Below, in pieces: positions 59,571 through 64,000 of a DNA stretch of 64,000 nt. The position numbers and the translations under genes are program-made. The stretch's first letter is position 1, and the number at the start of each line of letters is the position of its first letter. Origin of the DNA: Dictyobacter aurantiacus (lineage in GTDB: Bacteria; Chloroflexota; Ktedonobacteria; Ktedonobacterales; Ktedonobacteraceae); NCBI RefSeq assembly GCF_003967515.1, contig NZ_BIFQ01000002.1, forward strand, positions 558,001-622,000, read 5' to 3'. The notes under the pieces are model-generated. The model was given only the letters and a program-made list of their open reading frames with translations, did no database searches and was not told where the DNA came from.

Positions 59571-60785
59571 ATGCGTATCATGATTGTCACCGATCAGTAT
59601 CCGCCCATGGTAGGAGGGGTCCCCAATGTGGCCCATGGCCTGGCCGTTGATTTCACCCAGCGAGGGCACCAGGTCTGGGTGGTCGCGCCCAGTTATGGAA
59701 CGCGGGATGTCCAGCGCACAGAGGAAGGGGTACAGGTCTCACGCTTTTCCTCGTTCGAATGGCCAACCTATAAGGATCTGCGCATCCCCCTGCTTCCATT
59801 CGGACCGATCCACAAGCTACTCAAGCAGAGCGATCCGGATGTCATTCATGTGCATTCGCCGATCGTGCTGGGCAACATCGCCCATATTCTGGCCCCAGGC
59901 CTGCACAAACCGCTCATCGCCACCAACCACTATCTGCCCAACAACATGCTCAGCCGCTCAGTCCTGACAGATCCGGTCCTGGGCAAGCCGCTCAGCGCGC
60001 TGATCTACTCCTACCTCGTCTACTTCTACAATCGCTGCGACTACGTCACCTCTCCCACCCGGACCGCGCTGGATCTCTTGAGTGATCATGGGCTGCACGC
60101 ACCCAGTAAAGTCATCTCGAACGGTATCGACCTTAAGAGCTACACACCGGGGGCAAAGGACTCGGAAGTGATTCGCCGCCTGGGCCTGCCAGAAGATCGG
60201 CCATTGATCATCCATGTGAATCGCTTGAGCGAAGAGAAACGCATCGATGTCCTGTTGGACGCCATGGCCAGACTGCGTACGCCGGCCCACCTGGCTCTGA
60301 CCAGCACAGGTCCAGCCGAGGCAGCCCTGCGCGCGCAGGTTGAACAGCTCAAGATACAGGATCGTGTCAGCTTCCTGGGCTTCGTACGGGACGAGGACCT
60401 GATCCCCTTGCGCCGCTCGGCGCAGCTCTTTGTGATTCCGTCCGAGGCCGACCTGCAGAGCCTGGCCATGATGGAAGCGATGGCCTGTGGCCTGCCGTCG
60501 GTCGCCGCCAACTCCTATGCCCTGCCGGAACTGGTCCACCACAATCAGAATGGCTTCCTCTTCGAGCCGGGCAACAGCGACGAAATGGCCGCCTACATGG
60601 ACAGAATACTGCAGGACCCCGAGCTGCAACAGAGCATGGGGACCGAAAGCCTGAATATCATCGCCGCCCATGATAAAGACAATGTTTTGGATCAGTGGGA
60701 AGAGCTCTACACACAGCTGGCGACCGAGTTCGCTGAAGCCCAGCGGTTGCGCCAGCGCGCTCATGCTTCCTCAATCGCGCCATAA
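59571..60785 (+). CDS. Family-4 glycosyltransferase
   Basis: 404 residues, GT-B fold. N-terminal acceptor domain MRIMIVTDQYPPMVGGVPNVAHGLA in part (GG loop), HVHSPIVLGNIAHIL, TNHYLPNN; C-terminal donor domain LIIHVNRLSEEKRIDVLLDA and the E-x7-E site PSEADLQSLAMMEAMACGLP. Closest in feel to glucosyl- or mannosyl-diacylglycerol/phosphatidylinositol transferases. It starts 9 bp after gadB, so cotranscribed; the reason for the pairing is unclear. Confidence 0.93.
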   Translation: MRIMIVTDQYPPMVGGVPNVAHGLAVDFTQRGHQVWVVAPSYGTRDVQRTEEGVQVSRFSSFEWPTYKDLRIPLLPFGPIHKLLKQSDPDVIHVHSPIVLGNIAHILAPGLHKPLIATNHYLPNNMLSRSVLTDPVLGKPLSALIYSYLVYFYNRCDYVTSPTRTALDLLSDHGLHAPSKVISNGIDLKSYTPGAKDSEVIRRLGLPEDRPLIIHVNRLSEEKRIDVLLDAMARLRTPAHLALTSTGPAEAALRAQVEQLKIQDRVSFLGFVRDEDLIPLRRSAQLFVIPSEADLQSLAMMEAMACGLPSVAANSYALPELVHHNQNGFLFEPGNSDEMAAYMDRILQDPELQQSMGTESLNIIAAHDKDNVLDQWEELYTQLATEFAEAQRLRQRAHASSIAP

Positions 60786-60802
60786 CCCATAAGGGGTTAC
60801 TT

Positions 60803-60866
60803 AGGAGTTAGTGCAATATTCGGGATGGGGGCGAATGCCCCCATCCCGAATATTGCACTAACTCCT
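60803..60866. terminator. 30-bp perfect hairpin terminator
   Basis: Arms 60803-60832 and 60837-60866, loop GAAT, tip GGGGGC/GCCCCC; followed by TTTATTTTATTT. The tip and loop equal those of family A copy 4, but the flanks are absent. The AT-rich stretch 60870-61030 probably holds the promoter of the protease gene. Confidence 0.85.
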
Positions 60867-61145
60867 TTATTTTATTTATTTAAGCGTATATTGATATAAT
60901 AATGATAAATTTGTGAAAATTGAATATCAAATGTATAATTACTATATGGAAGACATAAGCGTAGTTTTTATGATTTTATCTATGCATTACGTAAGTAAGC
61001 GGCAATTAGCATACCAGCCAGTATAGATACTTAATAGTGGATGTAGCTTCAAAGTTTTTCCTTAACAAGGATGTACCAGCGGCACCGAGTATTGCTGCAT
61101 TGTTTCTCTTGCTTACGTTTAGCCACTGGTTCTTTGGAGGGACAC

Positions 61146-63533
61146 TTGAAAAAGACATTGCGCCAGAAATGGCAATCGGGCCTTGCACTTCTTATTTGTG
61201 CAACACTCCTGGCCTTGATTATGCAGGGCATTATAGCCAGAAATTCAATTACACTGGCGGACACACGCAGCCCGCAGGCCACGCTGCAAACCATTCCCGG
61301 GCATGTAATTAATCCTGCGATCTTGATTCCACGAGCGATTCCAACGAGTCGCACAGCCCCAACTAATATACTAGACCTGGCAATCAGCTTAAAATTGCGC
61401 AACCAGGACCAACTGGCTGCATTGCGAGCAGAGCAGGAAAATCCGTCCTCGTCTTTCTACCATCGCTATCTAACACCTAAAGAGTTTACAGCCATGTTTG
61501 GGCCTACACAGAGCACTGTCAACGAGGTGGTCAGATATCTGCAGAGCCAGCATCTAACAGTGACAAGAGTGTCATCTAATCGTCAAATCATTGATGCTAC
61601 TGGCACGGTACAAAATGTCGAGCATGCCTTTAACACCCAGCTCTACAACTTTAATTACAATAATCACCCCATCTATATGGCGGTTTCAGAGCCTCAAGCG
61701 CCCCGTACTGTGGCACAGGACATCATGAATATCGGGGGGCTGAACAACATACAGCGCATTCCACACTTTCAAATACAGTCACATCCCAATGCCAAAAAGT
61801 CTGGGCACAGGCCATTAGCTGGACCCGGAGGTGGTTTTACACCGACTGAATTGCGCGGCGCCTACAATGTTAATCCACTCATTAGCGGTGGCAGCGATGG
61901 AACGGGACAGACCATCGGTGTGTTTGAATTAGACGGCTACAAATCCTCAGACGTTGACTACTATCGCAACTATTATGGCCTGGGCACCGGCAAATATACC
62001 AATGTGCTGGTGGACGGGGCTACCACCAATCCCGGTAGTGGCGCAATTGAGGTTGTACTGGATATGGAGGTCGTCTCCGCCCTCGCCCCTGGCGCCGCCC
62101 AGCGGGTCTATATTGGTCCCAACTCCACGACCGGTCTCAATGACACCTATAACCGCATCGTTACAGACAACCTGGTCAAAGTGACGACAATCAGCTGGGG
62201 GCTGTGCGAAGCGTATACAGGTAATTCTGAACTGCAGGCGTTAAACAACATCTTCACGCAAGGAGCAGCCCAGGGGCAGGCCTTCTTTGCCGCTTCGGGT
62301 GACTCAGGCGCGTATGACTGTAATGGTGGTGGTGGTAGTGGCTCCGGTCTGGGTGTCGATTCTCCCGCTGGCGATCCCAACGTGGTCGGCGTTGGGGGCA
62401 CCAGGCTACAGCTAGGTAGCAGCAACACCTATGGTAGCGAATCGGCCTGGGGAACCTCAAGCAATAACTCCGGTGGTGGCGGTGGCGTCAGCTCATACTT
62501 CACACGGCCCAGCTACCAGACAGGCACAAACCTGACCAATGCCAACCGCATGGTACCAGATATCTCGGCCGATGCTGATCCGCAAACAGGCTATTCCGTC
62601 TACTGCACCAGCTCTGGCTCGTACTGCTCAGGCTGGATATCAGTCGGAGGCACCAGCGCCGCGGCGCCCCTGTGGGCCAGCATAGCCATTGACCTCAACC
62701 AATACCTTGCTTCGCAGGGCAAACCGACGCTGGGGGATGCCCATCAACCTCTCTATAACATCTATAATGGCAGCCAGCCATATACCTCGTTCCAGGACGT
62801 AACCACAGGCAACAATCTGTACTACCAGGCCAGCGCACACTATGACCTGGCCACCGGCATCGGCACCCCCAACGCAGGGCAGCTCGCCAGCACCCTCTCC
62901 GGCGGTATAACGCCGACACCGACACCGACACCTACGCCCACAAGGACTCCTACACCGACACCTACGCCCACAAGGACTCCTACACCTACGCCCACACCCA
63001 CAAGGACTCCTACACCTACGCCCACACCAACTATCACTCCGACACCTCCTCCAGGGGGTACGGAATTGATAGCTAATGGCGGCTTCGAGAAAGGTAGGAC
63101 CCCATGGATAGAATATTCTAGCAACGGCTATGAACTGATCACGAATATAGCTGCCCATAGTGGCAAATATAGCGCTTTCTTGTGCGGCTATAGGGGCTGC
63201 AATGAAGCCATTTATCAAGCCGTGAGGATCCCTACCAACAGCAGCAAGATCACCCTGAGCTACTGGCTGTATAGCGTAACCGCAACTCCAGGCGTGAGTG
63301 CCTGCTCTGGCAAATTTGCGGTCTCATTACTGACGACCAATGGCACTCCTATCAGTGTGGTAGCGACCAAATGTAGCTCGAACTCGCGCCAATGGGTTCG
63401 CTACACCTTTGATGTCACCCCACAGTTGTTAAAGTACAAAGGTCAGCAGGTTATCCTCTACTTCGCAAGTACCACCAGTCGTACTTCCAATAGCGGTTTC
63501 TTGCTGGACGATGTGTCAATGCAGTCACTGTGA
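61146..63533 (+). CDS. Secreted S53 (sedolisin/kumamolisin-type) protease
   Basis: 795 residues. TTG start with GGAGG 5 nt upstream; Sec signal peptide (KKTLRQK then SGLALLICATLLALIMQG). A pro-kumamolisin domain (about 70-195: FYHRYLTPKEFTAMFGP) is followed by the catalytic domain with Glu302 and Asp306 (IEVVLDMEV), oxyanion Asp386 (SGDSG) and Ser504 (GGTSAAAP), plus the Ca site region FQDVTTGNN. A Thr/Pro decapeptide linker and a C-terminal carbohydrate-binding-like jelly roll (ELIANGGFEKG onward) end it. Acid-active secreted endopeptidase; self-activating. Confidence 0.95.
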   Translation: MKKTLRQKWQSGLALLICATLLALIMQGIIARNSITLADTRSPQATLQTIPGHVINPAILIPRAIPTSRTAPTNILDLAISLKLRNQDQLAALRAEQENPSSSFYHRYLTPKEFTAMFGPTQSTVNEVVRYLQSQHLTVTRVSSNRQIIDATGTVQNVEHAFNTQLYNFNYNNHPIYMAVSEPQAPRTVAQDIMNIGGLNNIQRIPHFQIQSHPNAKKSGHRPLAGPGGGFTPTELRGAYNVNPLISGGSDGTGQTIGVFELDGYKSSDVDYYRNYYGLGTGKYTNVLVDGATTNPGSGAIEVVLDMEVVSALAPGAAQRVYIGPNSTTGLNDTYNRIVTDNLVKVTTISWGLCEAYTGNSELQALNNIFTQGAAQGQAFFAASGDSGAYDCNGGGGSGSGLGVDSPAGDPNVVGVGGTRLQLGSSNTYGSESAWGTSSNNSGGGGGVSSYFTRPSYQTGTNLTNANRMVPDISADADPQTGYSVYCTSSGSYCSGWISVGGTSAAAPLWASIAIDLNQYLASQGKPTLGDAHQPLYNIYNGSQPYTSFQDVTTGNNLYYQASAHYDLATGIGTPNAGQLASTLSGGITPTPTPTPTPTRTPTPTPTPTRTPTPTPTPTRTPTPTPTPTITPTPPPGGTELIANGGFEKGRTPWIEYSSNGYELITNIAAHSGKYSAFLCGYRGCNEAIYQAVRIPTNSSKITLSYWLYSVTATPGVSACSGKFAVSLLTTNGTPISVVATKCSSNSRQWVRYTFDVTPQLLKYKGQQVILYFASTTSRTSNSGFLLDDVSMQSL
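62911..63045 (+). repeat. 30-bp tandem repeat in the protease linker
   Basis: CAAGGACTCCTACAC begins at 62941, 62971 and 63001, a 30-bp period encoding RTPTPTPTPT decapeptides. Such arrays change length easily by slippage. Confidence 0.85.
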
Positions 63534-63561
63534 GCACCTGATAATCCTTTTCCTGGTCAGC

Positions 63562-63598
63562 ATGGCAGGTCGCATTGAAACGCGGCCTGCCATCTTTT
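63562..63598 (+). terminator. Rho-independent terminator of the protease gene
   Basis: 12-bp stem (one G-U) 63562-63573 / 63582-63593 followed by CTTTTAA. Confidence 0.75.
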
Positions 63599-63900
63599 AA
63601 TGACACGATCAGTAATCATCCCCAATTTATCCTGGTTTTGAGCCCCTCTCTGATACATCTTGATACACTATGACACACTTTGAAATAAATTGAAGCATAT
63701 TACCTTTGGGCTATTTTTTTTATACTTAAGCTAGCAGGCTGCATAGCATGTGCTACACTGACCTTCGTCAATACATAGCGCGTGGGTCGAAAGTAACAGA
63801 TCTTACTCGCCGGCTCACACGGCGCCTAGAAACGAGGACTCAGACATACGAAGTGAAAGTGTGAAAGCAGAGCTTCGTTTTCACCTTGAAAGGAGCACAA
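63599..63900 (+). other. Leader region of the last gene
   Basis: Contains several GC-rich segments (63776-63840) and short complementary words such as GAAGTGAAAG/CTTCG around 63849-63880, which might fold, but no known riboswitch consensus was recognised. Promoter not assigned. Confidence 0.3.
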
Positions 63901-64000
63901 TTGAACAAGCATTTTTATTCTGATCAGACTATGGCAGCAACTGTAGACTCACAAGAAACACGGAGCACTTCCACATTGAAAAATGCCAATACCTTACTGC
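63901..64000 (+). CDS. Start of an unidentified gene (3' end outside window)
   Basis: TTG start with AAAGGAG (63889-63895) 5 nt upstream. The visible 33 residues (KHFYSDQTMAATVDSQETRST in part) are polar and Thr/Ser rich, with no motif. Too short to identify. Confidence 0.55.
   Translation, partial: MNKHFYSDQTMAATVDSQETRSTSTLKNANTLL

Overview
The window looks like a chromosomal segment of a Ktedonobacteria-type member of the Chloroflexota. This is inferred from gene content and style: roughly 55% GC, a threonyl-tRNA synthetase without the N-terminal TGS domain behind a T-box, GntR/LacI-controlled sugar ABC genes without their own ATPase, zinc-ribbon and Pro-rich membrane proteins, a secreted sedolisin-type protease, many stand-alone regulator/enzyme pairs and several TTG or GTG starts behind good Shine-Dalgarno (SD) sites. 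No rRNA, tRNA, CRISPR array, prophage or intact transposase gene was recognised.

Layout. 1-7.3 kb: a cytochrome P450 cut by the window edge, a four-helix membrane protein with a degraded paralogue tail beside it, small VOC and conserved proteins, a MarR regulator convergent with a peroxiredoxin, a metallophosphoesterase, a DHFR/RibD-like reductase and a pentapeptide-repeat protein. 7.3-9.6 kb: selD between blocks of dispersed repeats. 9.6-14.1 kb: an amidohydrolase, a convergent SDR enzyme, and thrS preceded by a T-box leader. 14.3-19.4 kb: a two-gene hydantoinase/oxoprolinase operon (minus strand) divergent from a NicO nickel/cobalt permease. 19.9-22.3 kb: a PhyH-type dioxygenase followed by an AraC activator, then a cupin. 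22.7-31.9 kb: a membrane Ser/Thr kinase, an ArsR-CDF metal-efflux pair with a visible operator, a zinc-ribbon membrane protein, a HAD-like hydrolase coupled to a tiny Cys protein, an SDR and a nucleotidyltransferase.

31.9-38.2 kb is a carbohydrate-uptake locus: a GntR/LacI (AraR-like) repressor, a promoter overlapped by a 14-bp palindrome, a lipoprotein, a solute-binding lipoprotein and two permeases. Large hairpin repeats sit after the binding-protein gene and after the last permease. 38.2-48.6 kb: membrane glycosyltransferase-like protein, an anchored protein, a frameshifted nucleotidyltransferase, a two-domain extradiol-type VOC protein, ilvD, a GNAT enzyme and a 14-helix MFS exporter. 48.9-57.8 kb: rho, a DUF2087-type ArsR regulator, an MFS exporter and its likely Rrf2 repressor with two pairs of matching operators, a zinc-ribbon P-loop kinase, a GNAT and an EEP-fold hydrolase. 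58.1-64 kb: a glutamate decarboxylase/glycosyltransferase pair, a secreted S53 protease with a Thr-Pro linker, and the start of one more gene.

The most distinctive content lies between the genes. Three families of dispersed repeats occupy most intergenic gaps. Family A has a conserved flank and a long perfect hairpin whose stem differs in each copy while its GC-rich tip is kept. Family B is a short double hairpin ending in CACCTACGG with covarying stems. Family C is a larger nested hairpin. Stand-alone palindromes of 52-72 bp are also present. The covariation suggests selection for, or copying through, the folded form; this is the best candidate here for an undescribed system.
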